Positions 35,978-45,577 of a stretch of 62,100 nucleotides of DNA are shown in pieces; positions within the stretch are counted from its first letter, which is position 1; each line of letters opens with the position of its first letter. Under the pieces are notes generated by a model. That model worked only from the letters and a program-made list of their open reading frames with translations. It was not told the DNA's origin and did not search any database. Made by a program: the position numbers and the translations under genes. Source of the stretch: a virus; the IMG/VR virus record IMGVR_UViG_3300035034_000949, positions 1 to 62,100 of that record, one strand, 5' to 3'.

Positions 35978-36093
35978 ATGCTTATCTTATGTATTGTTCG
36001 CAAGACAATACAACCGACGGATAACTCCACACTCCGTCGTGTTGTTTTCAGGATAGGGCGGTGCGCACATTTTTAGCACCGCCCTTTTTTTTT
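35978..36093 (+). ncRNA. Candidate structured RNA with three stem-loops (or 32-aa ORF)
   Basis: Three hairpins follow one another: GTATTGT/ACAATAC (35991-36011), CAAC-CGACGG/CCGTCG-T-GTTG (36011-36044), and AGGGCGGTGC/GCACCGCCCT (36055-36085) with nine Ts. This architecture is typical of a small RNA ended by an intrinsic terminator. It could also be the 3' leader of the previous mRNA. An alternative is a 32-aa ORF at 35978-36076 with AAGGA three bases before the ATG, which ends inside the terminator. Confidence 0.45.
36055..36093 (+). terminator. Strong intrinsic terminator
   Basis: AGGGCGGTGC (36055-36064) pairs with GCACCGCCCT (36076-36085); Ts run from 36085 to 36093. Confidence 0.92.
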
Positions 36094-36120
36094 ACCTACC
36101 TAGTGACATGGGAGAGTGGC

Positions 36121-36576
36121 GTGGGCGTTACCTTACCTTGGCGCTTATTCTGGACGACTAGCACGCTGACCGGTGCCCACCCGACTTTACCGGGGTGGAC
36201 AATACACCAATGGAGTGGGGATCTTGACGAAGTCAAAAGCGCCGTATTAGGCACGTTTTTAACCCAAATGATGAGCAACAAACCCATCTTATTGGATCAA
36301 GCTGCCAGCCATCGTCTGGACGGCTGGTCGATCTACGTCCCCATTACTCGAAAATACTACAATCGGTGCGTTCTTTGGGATGAAATCTGGCACACAGTGA
36401 CGGTTGACCAGGTGCCTGAAGACATACTGTCACACGCCATCGGTGTGCATGATATGCACGACGTAGTCGCTAGACTATCGCCTATCCGTGGCCATGAGTT
36501 TTGGAAAGACTGGCATCAGGAGGTTTACCGTGTGTTAGAAAACCCCCCTTGGACGACCATGATCCCCAAAGGGTGA
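36121..36576 (+). CDS. Hypothetical protein (151 aa)
   Basis: The frame is open from 36061, which lies inside the terminator, so I choose GTG 36121, preceded by GGGAGAGTGGC. The protein is Trp-rich (PWRLFWTTSTLTGAHPTLPGWTIHQWSGDLDEV) and alpha/beta. No family recognised. It follows the strong terminator immediately, so its promoter must lie in or just after the terminator. Confidence 0.58.
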   Translation: MGVTLPWRLFWTTSTLTGAHPTLPGWTIHQWSGDLDEVKSAVLGTFLTQMMSNKPILLDQAASHRLDGWSIYVPITRKYYNRCVLWDEIWHTVTVDQVPEDILSHAIGVHDMHDVVARLSPIRGHEFWKDWHQEVYRVLENPPWTTMIPKG

Positions 36577-36733
36577 CAGCTTTACCAGTTACGGTGCCGT
36601 CGTGTGACTTGTCTGCGGACAAGTTCTCTTACGTCGAGGTTTTTGTTACAACGGTGCGCTTTCTCATAGCGCGACACGTAAGGCCGTTAATGACAAGCCG
36701 ACCTTTTCAAGGGGTAACGACGGCACCCCCTTT

Positions 36734-36823
36734 ATGGCGACCCAGGATAGGTTGGGGTGTCCAAGCCCGGTTTGACACGGTCATCGATGTCATGTAGCAC
36801 TTGGATGTTACCTGGGTCGCCAT
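36734..36823 (+). ncRNA. Long nested stem-loop, candidate structured RNA
   Basis: ATGGCGACCCAGG (36734-36746) is a perfect 13-bp inverted repeat of CCTGGGTCGCCAT (36811-36823). Inside it TCCAAG (36760-36765) pairs with CTTGGA (36800-36805), extended by G.T pairs, and TGACA (36773-36777) pairs with TGTCA (36788-36792). The 368-bp gap 36577-36944 has no convincing gene. A terminator-type hairpin follows 21 bases later, consistent with a discrete transcript. Confidence 0.5.
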
Positions 36824-36843
36824 TCTATTGTGTGAAGTAGCCG

Positions 36844-36874
36844 ACACCCTGGGCATCAGCCCAGGGTGTTATGC
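36844..36874 (+). terminator. Hairpin terminator with TTATGC tail
   Basis: ACACCCTGGGC-ATCA-GCCCAGGGTGT (36844-36869), then TATGC. Confidence 0.78.
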
Positions 36875-36944
36875 TGTCGCTGTGTTGAAAAATACACAAG
36901 AAAACTATCGTAATAGTAACACTAACACCATTAAGGAGTCCGTA

Positions 36945-37370
36945 GTGACCACGAAGACCACCAAGCCTCTGATAAATTTAATGCCCGTAACGAACTTATC
37001 GGAACTACCGATCCGCCAGATCGTTGTGGATGAAGTCAGAAAAACCTTGCGGGTAGACGGAACACTCACGCAGTGCGTTTATATCAAATCCCAGGGAGCT
37101 CGATGGGGAGTCTGTTTATCTACCTGCGGCCCCCCGGTGGTCTTTGTAGCTAATAATGTCGACAAAGTAACCGTGTTGGGGTTTACGGCCCACCTTTGCG
37201 GACCGGTGGTTCGCATGGGTGTTGACTCGGACTCTATCCATCTGGTGGTTTCAGCCCCCGAAGGGGATGAGTTGTTCTACAGTATCTCACGCCGTAATTT
37301 GTCGTTTAATAACCCCCATGGGGAAATCGTCACCCCCGCCCACAAGGAGCTTTTGTATGCCGCAAACTGA
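36945..37370 (+). CDS. Hypothetical protein (141 aa)
   Basis: The frame is open from 36801, but GTG 36945 has TTAAGGAGTCC seven or so bases upstream and is the probable start. The protein is strand-rich (LRVDGTLTQCVYIKSQGARWGVCLS, VTVLGFTAHLCGPVVRMGV) and small. No family recognised. It overlaps the next gene by 14 bases. Confidence 0.63.
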   Translation: MTTKTTKPLINLMPVTNLSELPIRQIVVDEVRKTLRVDGTLTQCVYIKSQGARWGVCLSTCGPPVVFVANNVDKVTVLGFTAHLCGPVVRMGVDSDSIHLVVSAPEGDELFYSISRRNLSFNNPHGEIVTPAHKELLYAAN

Positions 37371-37728
37371 TGCGTTTATTGAGCGTCGCACGGAGGCGCT
37401 GGCGATGCAACACGCCGACGTGCTGACCGAGGTGCAGTCGGTGTGGCCGCAGGGTACGGTGGTGTTTGCTGACCCCAACCATCTGGTGCTGTGGGTTCTT
37501 CCATCGGTTCCGATGGATGAGTCCGATGAGTCCTACGACACCCTCCTGGAAAAAGCATCCACCGCCTTACGGTGGGCCTGCATTGCCCCTGATAATCGGA
37601 CATTAGAATCAGCATTGAACGGCAAGCTTTTACCAAATGCCACCTTGCACACCAACGAACACAACGTAGCGTGGCTTATACAAGACACTCCGTACTTTCG
37701 TGCGGGGAGTTTCAAACAAGACACCTAA
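37357..37728 (+). CDS. Hypothetical protein (123 aa)
   Basis: ATG 37357 has AAGGAGCTTTTGT directly upstream, inside the end of the previous gene. The product is acidic with a helical start (ERRTEALAMQHADVLTEVQSVWPQG) and an alpha/beta remainder. No family recognised. It lies in a three-gene run with 36945 and 37752 that ends at the bidirectional hairpin 38193. Confidence 0.66.
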   Translation: MPQTDAFIERRTEALAMQHADVLTEVQSVWPQGTVVFADPNHLVLWVLPSVPMDESDESYDTLLEKASTALRWACIAPDNRTLESALNGKLLPNATLHTNEHNVAWLIQDTPYFRAGSFKQDT

Positions 37729-37751
37729 ACCTTTAAAAAGAGAGTAAACCC

Positions 37752-38186
37752 ATGACCAATCTATTAGAATGGATAAAGAAGCCTGAAACGCGACTCAAAC
37801 CCACCGACTTAGCCTTCTTAGATAAACAGATGGTGGGTTTGATGGAAGCCAGCACGTACATCGAATCGATGGTGTTCAATAACCCACTGTCTGTGATCCT
37901 GGTGAAGTTCTCGGATTATCAGATCCAGTGCGCCATGATTAACACCGAGGAGGCTGATACACTAACCGCCCTAGCCAGTCGCCTCGAAGACTGGTATGAC
38001 GACTATGGCATCCGGGCGTATAGCATCAAACAGGCCTACGACAAGCAGGGCTTTTTGGTATCCGCCATCGACGGCAGCACCTACGCCCCGACCACACTGC
38101 CTGTCCCTGAGTATTCGGAAATCTGGCAGTGGGATGTGCCTTTGTCTATGAACCAACTCCCCATCGAAATCTTCGAGGTGATGTAG
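37752..38186 (+). CDS. Hypothetical protein (144 aa)
   Basis: A 144-aa alpha/beta protein with AAAGAGAG before its ATG. The central segment (LSVILVKFSDYQIQCAMINTEEADTLTALASRLEDWYDDYGI) looks like a strand-strand-helix unit. No family recognised. It ends the run of small plus-strand genes facing the convergent gene at 38247. Confidence 0.66.
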   Translation: MTNLLEWIKKPETRLKPTDLAFLDKQMVGLMEASTYIESMVFNNPLSVILVKFSDYQIQCAMINTEEADTLTALASRLEDWYDDYGIRAYSIKQAYDKQGFLVSAIDGSTYAPTTLPVPEYSEIWQWDVPLSMNQLPIEIFEVM

Positions 38187-38192
38187 TCGACA

Positions 38193-38243
38193 GCATAGCA
38201 GGAGGGCACCACGCCCTCCTGCTACTATGCCCCTTATTTTTTT
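38193..38243. terminator. Bidirectional hairpin terminator, second copy
   Basis: GCATAGCAGGAGGGC and its complement form the same hairpin as at 19118, apparently identical from GCATAG to TATGCC. It is followed on the plus strand by CCTTATTTTTTTG. It lies between convergent genes. Confidence 0.88.
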
Positions 38244-38246
38244 GTG

Positions 38247-39095
38247 TTAGCGATTGATGCCTATCTGAAGCGCCATGGTACGCCGCATCCGTTCAGTGTC
38301 GTTGGCGTGGGTGACCCGTCCCCATTTCTCCTTCAGTATTTCCTGGTACAACTCATTAGCGTCAGCGTACCCGTCAACGAAGTCCCCGATGGCGCCCAGG
38401 TTGATGCCACCGTGCAAGAACCCTTGATCCAACATCACCCGTTTGTGAATGTAGATGTACGCTTTGGTGGCCTGCTGTACCATGTCGGAAAACACGGGCC
38501 AGGAAGCGGGTGCTATGTTGGACAGTCCCGCATCGTGCTCCACGTTGCACCGAACAAAAGCGTTACCTGGCATCGGCGTCAACGACTTGACGAGAAGGAT
38601 ATTCTCCCCGATAAGCTGCACCGATGCTGACGATAGGTGTCCGGGAGACTCTGCACTGGACAATACGCCGGCTGCGACGTTGGATAAATCGCTTTGGTGG
38701 TTGTAATACCCCCGGCCGGACATGTTCCCATAGGCCCCATACGACCCATACGTCACCGACATCACCGAGGTGATAGCACAACCATCGGTACGATCCTTAG
38801 GGATATGATAAACGTGCATTCCATTATGATGCCGCTGTACAGGTAAGCCGTCAAGAGGCACCTCCAGTTGTTTACCGCCACGGATGTTGCAGTCGGGTAT
38901 GACCCGTGCGTCGATGACCTTCTCACGGATGCGGTGTTCCAGAGAGATCGCCAGACCTTGACGGATCGCCTGTCGATCCATGAACGCCATCTCCAGCACT
39001 TCCGGTGGTATGGTGTAATAAAGATCACTTAATGCTTTTTGAATGATGTTCACGGTATCCCCTTGGACCAGTAGGTGGTCGGTATAAAGCGTCAT
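38247..39095 (-). CDS. Probable phage core protein (282 aa), unknown function
   Basis: I start at ATG 39095; a TTG at 39110 in frame is possible, and neither has a clear ribosome site. The protein contains a Tyr/Gly-rich stretch (SVTYGSYGAYGNMSGRGYYNHQ) and ends with a helical segment rich in charged residues. I do not recognise a family. It lies divergently from the tubulin-like gene across a short control region, and convergent with the small-gene run. Confidence 0.62.
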   Translation of the reverse strand: MTLYTDHLLVQGDTVNIIQKALSDLYYTIPPEVLEMAFMDRQAIRQGLAISLEHRIREKVIDARVIPDCNIRGGKQLEVPLDGLPVQRHHNGMHVYHIPKDRTDGCAITSVMSVTYGSYGAYGNMSGRGYYNHQSDLSNVAAGVLSSAESPGHLSSASVQLIGENILLVKSLTPMPGNAFVRCNVEHDAGLSNIAPASWPVFSDMVQQATKAYIYIHKRVMLDQGFLHGGINLGAIGDFVDGYADANELYQEILKEKWGRVTHANDTERMRRTMALQIGINR

Positions 39096-39163
39096 AGGAT
39101 TCACGGTCAAACACCAAGTACTCGCTACACCTTATGACGATCGATGTCCCAAATCTTTTAAAG

Positions 39164-39173
39164 TAGACATTAT
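39164..39173 (+). promoter_or_regulatory. Promoter-like motif TAGACATTAT before the tubulin gene
   Basis: CTTTTAAAG then TAGACATTATACA, 64 bases before the ATG at 39228. It matches the site at 57701 in all ten positions and in the preceding AG. Confidence 0.55.
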
Positions 39174-39227
39174 ACACAGGTACACACCCTGTTCTTAGAC
39201 CATCCATCAAAAAGGATATCCATTATC

Positions 39228-40220
39228 ATGGCAAAAGACCACAAACCCAAATCCCGACTCACCCTATACTCGTGCGGCGGCGGTGGCATCAAACTGGGCC
39301 CTTATTTTGAAAACGCCGAAGTAAGAGACGGTCAAGCCGCCATTGACGTGACGTACGTGGATACGTCACTCTCCAACTTGCACAATGGCTTAGACCGCAA
39401 ACGCGCAGCCATCATCGAAGGCGTTGATGGTTCTGGTAAAGTACGTAAAGAGAATGCGTCCGCGATCTCAGAGTCCATCAAGAAACTCCTACTGGATCAC
39501 CCACCAGGTGATTTGTCAGTAGTGGTATATACAGGTATTGGTGGCACAGGATCTGTGGCTGGAATTTTGATCCACTCTGAACTGTTGGCCCGTGGCGAGC
39601 AGGTGATCTCAGTGATCATCGGCGGTGAAGAGTCCGCCATGGCGACCGATAACACTGTCGATACACTAAAGTCTCTGGATGCCATCTCACAAAAGCGAGG
39701 AAAGAACGTCGTCTTTGCGTATCAGCATAATGATCCCGATACGACGCGCGCTGAAGTGGACGCACACGTCCACACCACTATCGCCGCCCTGGCAGTTCTG
39801 GCTTCTCGTCAGAACGACGAGCTAGACACTCGCGACATTCACAACTGGATCAACTTCTCGGAAATTGACCGTTTGGATTTTGAGCCGGCACTGGTGCGGC
39901 TGCGTGTGTTCGACCACGAATCGGCAGTAGAAGGCGCGAATGACTACGACGTCATTTCCGTCGCCAGCCTGATGTCCAGTCCGTCGGTATCGCCCCCCGG
40001 GTGGCATCCGGACTACAGTGCCACTGGCTACTGTGATCTCAAAGCCATCACCGGCGAAGAGCAAGAAGGCCTACATTACCTCCTGACCCACGATGTGGAT
40101 AAGATCTACAACTACATCGCTCAGGTGCAGGCGAAGATCCAGGAGCGAAAGTCGGCGAGAAAGGTCGTCCAACGCTACGCGGAAAAAGGCGAAGCGGATG
40201 ATAACGGGTTAGTGCTGTAA
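39228..40220 (+). CDS. phuZ: Tubulin/FtsZ-like GTPase, probable PhuZ
   Basis: At 330 aa this fits phage tubulins (about 315-330 aa). The N-terminus has a strand and glycine loop YSCGGGGIKLG (residues 14-24), then a VDTSLSNLH strand-turn, and at about 101-111 TGIGGTGSVAG, which matches the tubulin/FtsZ signature GGGTGTG closely. Known: PhuZ builds a spindle that centres the phage nucleus in phiKZ-like phages. The polar C-terminal tail (IQERKSARKVVQRYAEKGEADDN) is consistent with a filament-forming tail. A chimallin-like gene elsewhere in the window supports the role. The protein is divergent, so the tubulin family is more certain than the precise PhuZ function. Confidence 0.68.
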   Translation: MAKDHKPKSRLTLYSCGGGGIKLGPYFENAEVRDGQAAIDVTYVDTSLSNLHNGLDRKRAAIIEGVDGSGKVRKENASAISESIKKLLLDHPPGDLSVVVYTGIGGTGSVAGILIHSELLARGEQVISVIIGGEESAMATDNTVDTLKSLDAISQKRGKNVVFAYQHNDPDTTRAEVDAHVHTTIAALAVLASRQNDELDTRDIHNWINFSEIDRLDFEPALVRLRVFDHESAVEGANDYDVISVASLMSSPSVSPPGWHPDYSATGYCDLKAITGEEQEGLHYLLTHDVDKIYNYIAQVQAKIQERKSARKVVQRYAEKGEADDNGLVL

Positions 40221-40258
40221 CCGCACTGACACAATCAGAAACCACAGAGGGCAGTAAG

Positions 40259-40351
40259 ATGTTTAACCTCGTGCTAGATATACTGCATTGGTGGGTCATC
40301 AACCTGGCAGCGTTTGGGTTGAAGCTTATCGCTAAGCTACCGATCTGGTAA
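40259..40351 (+). CDS. Very small hydrophobic peptide (30 aa)
   Basis: ATG 40259 with GAGGGCAGTAAG upstream opens a 30-codon ORF encoding a mainly hydrophobic peptide (MFNLVLDILHWWVINLAAFG...), which could be one membrane helix. It lies directly after the tubulin-like gene and before a terminator, so it would be co-transcribed. Short ORFs like this arise by chance; the ribosome site and position are the only support. Confidence 0.4.
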   Translation: MFNLVLDILHWWVINLAAFGLKLIAKLPIW

Positions 40352-42382
<2,031 letters not shown>

Positions 42383-42484
42383 GACCCCTCACACGACCTT
42401 TATTGTCAATACCTAGTACATAGGGCATGGTATGTCAGTAAAGTCCCTTGTAGGGACTCACAGAAACCCCAGATCGAGGATGTC

Positions 42485-43051
42485 ATGGAAGCGCGCCAAG
42501 TCACGTTAGTCAGTGTCAAACCTATGTTGATTCGATTACACCAGAGTGCCATGGAGCGGTACAAGGATGAGGTCATGGATTATTTGACCCCAAAAAAACT
42601 GAATCAGTTGGTTGAGGTTTATCTCTCCGATGAGATTGCACGCCGCATGGCGTGGGCTGTGCATGACGACACCATGTTGGATGAGTGTATTAATGATGTG
42701 TTTGGTCGAGCCCCGTGGCATCGGGGCGATACATCGTTGTACGAAGACATACTGGCACACGTCTACGACCCGTTAAGAGTGATGCTGTATAGGCTATTAG
42801 ATGAACACGGCATCACTGAGACGACCATGGACGTCTGGCACATAGAAGCCAGACCCCGCAACGAGTACCTATTCATCTGTAAAGGAGATTACCGTATCCA
42901 TGTCTGGAATCGCCTGGCGAAAGACTACCGCCGTACGACTGGTGTCCAGTGGGGGTTTGATCAAGGCCTTTATGGCTTTAGAGTCGCCGAAGCCTGGACA
43001 TTGCCCGGCGTCGGAGGAGCAATGGGTCTGGATCATCCGGGGGATGGTTGA
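42485..43051 (+). CDS. Hypothetical protein (188 aa)
   Basis: A 188-aa helical protein starting at ATG 42485 with GAGGATGTC just upstream. It has a central acidic stretch (HDDTMLDECINDVFGRAPWHRGD). The last 27 residues are Gly-rich and read less like the rest. It is the first of six overlapping or nearly touching small genes (42485-45071) after the ligase. No family recognised. Confidence 0.62.
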   Translation: MEARQVTLVSVKPMLIRLHQSAMERYKDEVMDYLTPKKLNQLVEVYLSDEIARRMAWAVHDDTMLDECINDVFGRAPWHRGDTSLYEDILAHVYDPLRVMLYRLLDEHGITETTMDVWHIEARPRNEYLFICKGDYRIHVWNRLAKDYRRTTGVQWGFDQGLYGFRVAEAWTLPGVGGAMGLDHPGDG

Positions 43052-43343
43052 TGCAGCCCTGTTAGACCATACGTCCCTGGACGACTACCTTCAATGGTTC
43101 TATAACCAAGCCTACCCCGCGGACATACAGCTAGCGTACACCGAGTTATCCATGTTTTTATCCAGAGAAGTCAACAACCTTTATACGGACTTATCGTACC
43201 GAGGCGACCACCCACTGGAGATCGACTACGGATTTCTACACAACTGGGATCTTCGCATCACCGGTAACATACCCACACCACCCCCAGACAACGACTGCCT
43301 GGGAGATTACATACCCAAACGACAAAGGCAAAACTGGCCATGA
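42972..43343 (+). CDS. Hypothetical protein (123 aa)
   Basis: The frame is open from 42900, where AAAGGAG is set rather far (12 bases) from the ATG; ATG 42972 has AAGGCC at five bases and ATG 43044 is also possible. The start at 42972 gives an 80-base overlap with the previous gene. The protein body (SEEQWVWIIRGMVDAALLDHTSLDDYLQWFYNQ) is helical and convincing. No family recognised. Its stop overlaps the next ATG (ATGA). Confidence 0.55.
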   Translation: MALESPKPGHCPASEEQWVWIIRGMVDAALLDHTSLDDYLQWFYNQAYPADIQLAYTELSMFLSREVNNLYTDLSYRGDHPLEIDYGFLHNWDLRITGNIPTPPPDNDCLGDYIPKRQRQNWP

Positions 43344-43825
43344 TTCAACACCAGTTACCTCGGTGGCAGTGGAACGCACACTGCCCTCGCTACGAAGCCA
43401 TCCCCACCCACGATGTCTTTTTGGCTTTGCTGCAGCTGTTCCCTAAAAGCTCTGAGGTCGATGTGATTCACCTATGCCGACACCTCCTGTCGACGACCTT
43501 TGATATATGGGCGATTGACAATCGACTTAAAGACCCATACATGCCACACCACCCCCCGATGTATGAGCCCCCTGTCAAAATGGAGAATAAAGCTTTACCC
43601 ACTTTCTACGACCGTGTCATGGACAGCGCCGTGTGGGGGGACATCGACATGGTGACCACTATGGTCGACAACCACGTAAAAGACACAGACTTTCGACGCA
43701 TCATTGAAGCGCTAGTGAACCGGCTGGAGATCTTTTACCCGCCCACCGGTTACGACTCCCTTCTGGACATCCATCTGAGCATTCATGACTGGATGCGCAA
43801 CGACATGGTCGTCTTCGTCAGTTAA
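43340..43825 (+). CDS. Hypothetical protein (161 aa)
   Basis: ATG 43340 overlaps the previous stop (ATGA), so translation is coupled. The 161-aa protein is Trp/His-rich at the N-terminus and helical later (FYDRVMDSAVWGDIDMVTTMVDNHVKDTDF). It shares with the preceding two genes a style of short helical domains and W-x-I segments (FDIWAIDNRLK), perhaps indicating distant paralogy. No family recognised. Confidence 0.62.
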   Translation: MIQHQLPRWQWNAHCPRYEAIPTHDVFLALLQLFPKSSEVDVIHLCRHLLSTTFDIWAIDNRLKDPYMPHHPPMYEPPVKMENKALPTFYDRVMDSAVWGDIDMVTTMVDNHVKDTDFRRIIEALVNRLEIFYPPTGYDSLLDIHLSIHDWMRNDMVVFVS

Positions 43826-43856
43826 CCCTTTATTGATAAACACCGATAAACAAACC

Positions 43857-44333
43857 ATGGAGGCCCTTGTGGGATACCATCGATACCTAATCCTCCCCAC
43901 CGCCCGCATCCTCAAGACGTTTCACGAAGAAACGTTCGTGCTGACCGACGTGGGGTTTGAGCTGGAGTACATCCTCGCAAAGCTCATCGAGCTGGTCGAT
44001 GAGGCACAGACTTTACGTGGGGAGTCTCCGGCGAACCACCATTGGCAAGAAGCGTTTGTCACGTCTGTCCACTACGAAGGTATGGCAGACTACTATGACG
44101 CTTACCAGGACTCTGTGCTTTCAAGCGCTTTGCGCAAACTGTATCGGAACATCTTGGCGGTATTCATTCACACCACCCCCGAGATTCACCCCGATGAAAA
44201 CATGGCGTACGCGCGTTTAGTGGCTGGGGACATCATCATGGGGATATACCGAATAAAAAGAATCACCCGATACGATGTTGAAAAACAGCGTCAACCACCT
44301 ATCTTATCAGGACCTATCCCGTGGCGACACTGA
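43857..44333 (+). CDS. Hypothetical protein (158 aa)
   Basis: I start at ATG 43857; the frame is open from 43785 but overlaps the previous gene there. No strong ribosome site is seen. The 158-aa product is helical and acidic (FELEYILAKLIELVDEAQTLRGESPANHHW...), ending basic. No family recognised. It overlaps the next gene by 13 bases. Confidence 0.6.
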   Translation: MEALVGYHRYLILPTARILKTFHEETFVLTDVGFELEYILAKLIELVDEAQTLRGESPANHHWQEAFVTSVHYEGMADYYDAYQDSVLSSALRKLYRNILAVFIHTTPEIHPDENMAYARLVAGDIIMGIYRIKRITRYDVEKQRQPPILSGPIPWRH

Positions 44334-44698
44334 TCTTAGTCGCACGGCCGTGCGAGATCACTACCCTGATCCAGTGGGTGTGCAACGAGTACTACTCGGA
44401 CACTCCCACGGACTGCCCTGTCATAAAGGATACGATAAGGCAGAGAATAAGCTCCCTTTTACAGGCTTATTTTGTGAGGGACGGAGGCAAACAACCCGAG
44501 GCCAGAGACACAGAACTGACCGAGGTTTTGGCTGAAATAGGCCATGAGCTTGAAAGAACCGTCACCGCATTGACTGAAAAGGGGTATCATATACGTTCTG
44601 TCGACACTTTTGCCATCGACGGATCAACACGGTTTATATTAACTATGCACACCGGAGTCCAAAATGAACAACCTTTACCCGTCACTGATACCGGGTAA
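44321..44698 (+). CDS. Hypothetical protein (125 aa)
   Basis: A GTG start at 44321 with AGGACCTATCCC upstream. The 125-aa product begins with a helix (ITTLIQWVCNEYYSDTP) and has a second long helix (RDTELTEVLAEIGHELERTVTALTEKG) followed by strands. No family recognised. It overlaps the next gene by 35 bases. Confidence 0.58.
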   Translation: MATLILVARPCEITTLIQWVCNEYYSDTPTDCPVIKDTIRQRISSLLQAYFVRDGGKQPEARDTELTEVLAEIGHELERTVTALTEKGYHIRSVDTFAIDGSTRFILTMHTGVQNEQPLPVTDTG

Positions 44699-45071
44699 TG
44701 TCATCAGCTTTGACGTCTACCCCAGTAACTACCTCGGGACCTTTTCCCACGTACGCGTGGAGGGGGTTCTGAGTTACGATACTGCGGTACGTAACGGGTT
44801 TGACCCGGTAGCCTTGCACGTTCGGGTTTCCCCGACGCTGCCCGATGACGCCCCGAATAACGCCCGAGATTATTCCTACGTCGTAGTTAGGGACCGCAAC
44901 AACCAGATTGCCATAATAGGCTTACCGTGGATCAAGGAGTCCACATTGATCGTCCACACCAATTATACTGCTGAAGTCACAGTAGAAGGTTTGAGTATGG
45001 GTGATGATGCTCGTTTGAGGCAAGTCCTGCATCAGAACGGATTCCACCAGGTTAACGTTCGCCTGAGGTAA
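44664..45071 (+). CDS. Hypothetical protein (135 aa)
   Basis: ATG 44664 with CCGGAGTCCAAA upstream. A 135-aa strand-rich protein (GNVISFDVYPSNYLGTFSHVRVEGVLSYDTAVRNGF...) that could be a small beta-barrel. No family recognised. It ends the ligase-linked small-gene run; a terminator with a long U-run follows at 45078. Confidence 0.64.
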   Translation: MNNLYPSLIPGNVISFDVYPSNYLGTFSHVRVEGVLSYDTAVRNGFDPVALHVRVSPTLPDDAPNNARDYSYVVVRDRNNQIAIIGLPWIKESTLIVHTNYTAEVTVEGLSMGDDARLRQVLHQNGFHQVNVRLR

Positions 45072-45077
45072 CCAGGG

Positions 45078-45114
45078 AAGGGGGGCTTAGCCCCCTCATA
45101 CCCTTATTTTTTTG
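45078..45114 (+). terminator. Intrinsic terminator, CTTATTTTTTTG tail
   Basis: GGGGGC-TTA-GCCCCC (45081-45095) followed by TCATACCCTTATTTTTTTG, the same tail as after the hairpins at 19084 and 38193. Confidence 0.85.
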
Positions 45115-45177
45115 TCAGGTCATTTTTTATGTCACCGGACGATTAAATAGACCACCTCACAAAAGGATACTTACCTC

Positions 45178-45567
45178 ATGAAAACCGCACCCCACTCCCA
45201 CTTAATCCCCGCCATACGGGCGTGGATGCTAGAGACGTTTGGCATTGTTCATATACACGCCACGGTGGATAAGTTATTTGATCCATTCCTGGTGGCCCGC
45301 CAAGACGGTGGCATCGTCACCCTGAGTGTGGGGCCGCATGCCACCCCGTCGTCTGACGTTGTGGATGGCAATCTAGAGTTCACCGCCCGTTTTGACGGAA
45401 CCACGTACCCGATATCCATACCCGCCACTGCCGTCATTGGACTGTCTGCTTTCAACCGTGTCGGCGACGATCGCGCGTATTACCCTATTCCGGAGTGGGA
45501 AACTACCCACCCCACCCAAACCAACGATAAAGAAACACCCAAACCCACTTTGCGCATTGTTAAATGA
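45178..45567 (+). CDS. sspB: SspB-like ClpXP adaptor
   Basis: This 129-aa protein aligns along its length with bacterial SspB, the adaptor that hands ssrA-tagged proteins to the ClpXP protease. Matching parts: an N-terminal helix (HLIPAIRAWMLETFGIVHIHATVD, like YLLRAFYEWLLDNQLTPHLVVD); IVTLSVGPHAT, like IVLNIAPRAV; DGNLEFTARFDGTTYPISIPATAVIGLSAFNR, like the groove-forming NARFGG...VSVPLAAVLAIYAREN; then a short polar linker; and a C-terminal PTLRIVK, like the ClpX-binding tail PALRVVK. E. coli SspB is 165 aa; the difference is mainly the linker. AAAGGATAC precedes the ATG. Inferred: it directs host or phage proteins to ClpXP. It directly precedes the DNA polymerase gene. Confidence 0.88.
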   Translation: MKTAPHSHLIPAIRAWMLETFGIVHIHATVDKLFDPFLVARQDGGIVTLSVGPHATPSSDVVDGNLEFTARFDGTTYPISIPATAVIGLSAFNRVGDDRAYYPIPEWETTHPTQTNDKETPKPTLRIVK

Positions 45568-45577
45568 GGTATACCCC

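Noticed and set aside
36501-36797. A 98-codon ORF across the end of the 36121 gene and the inverted repeat
   Set aside because: It overlaps a better-supported gene by 75 bases, lacks a ribosome site, and covers the perfect stem at 36734.
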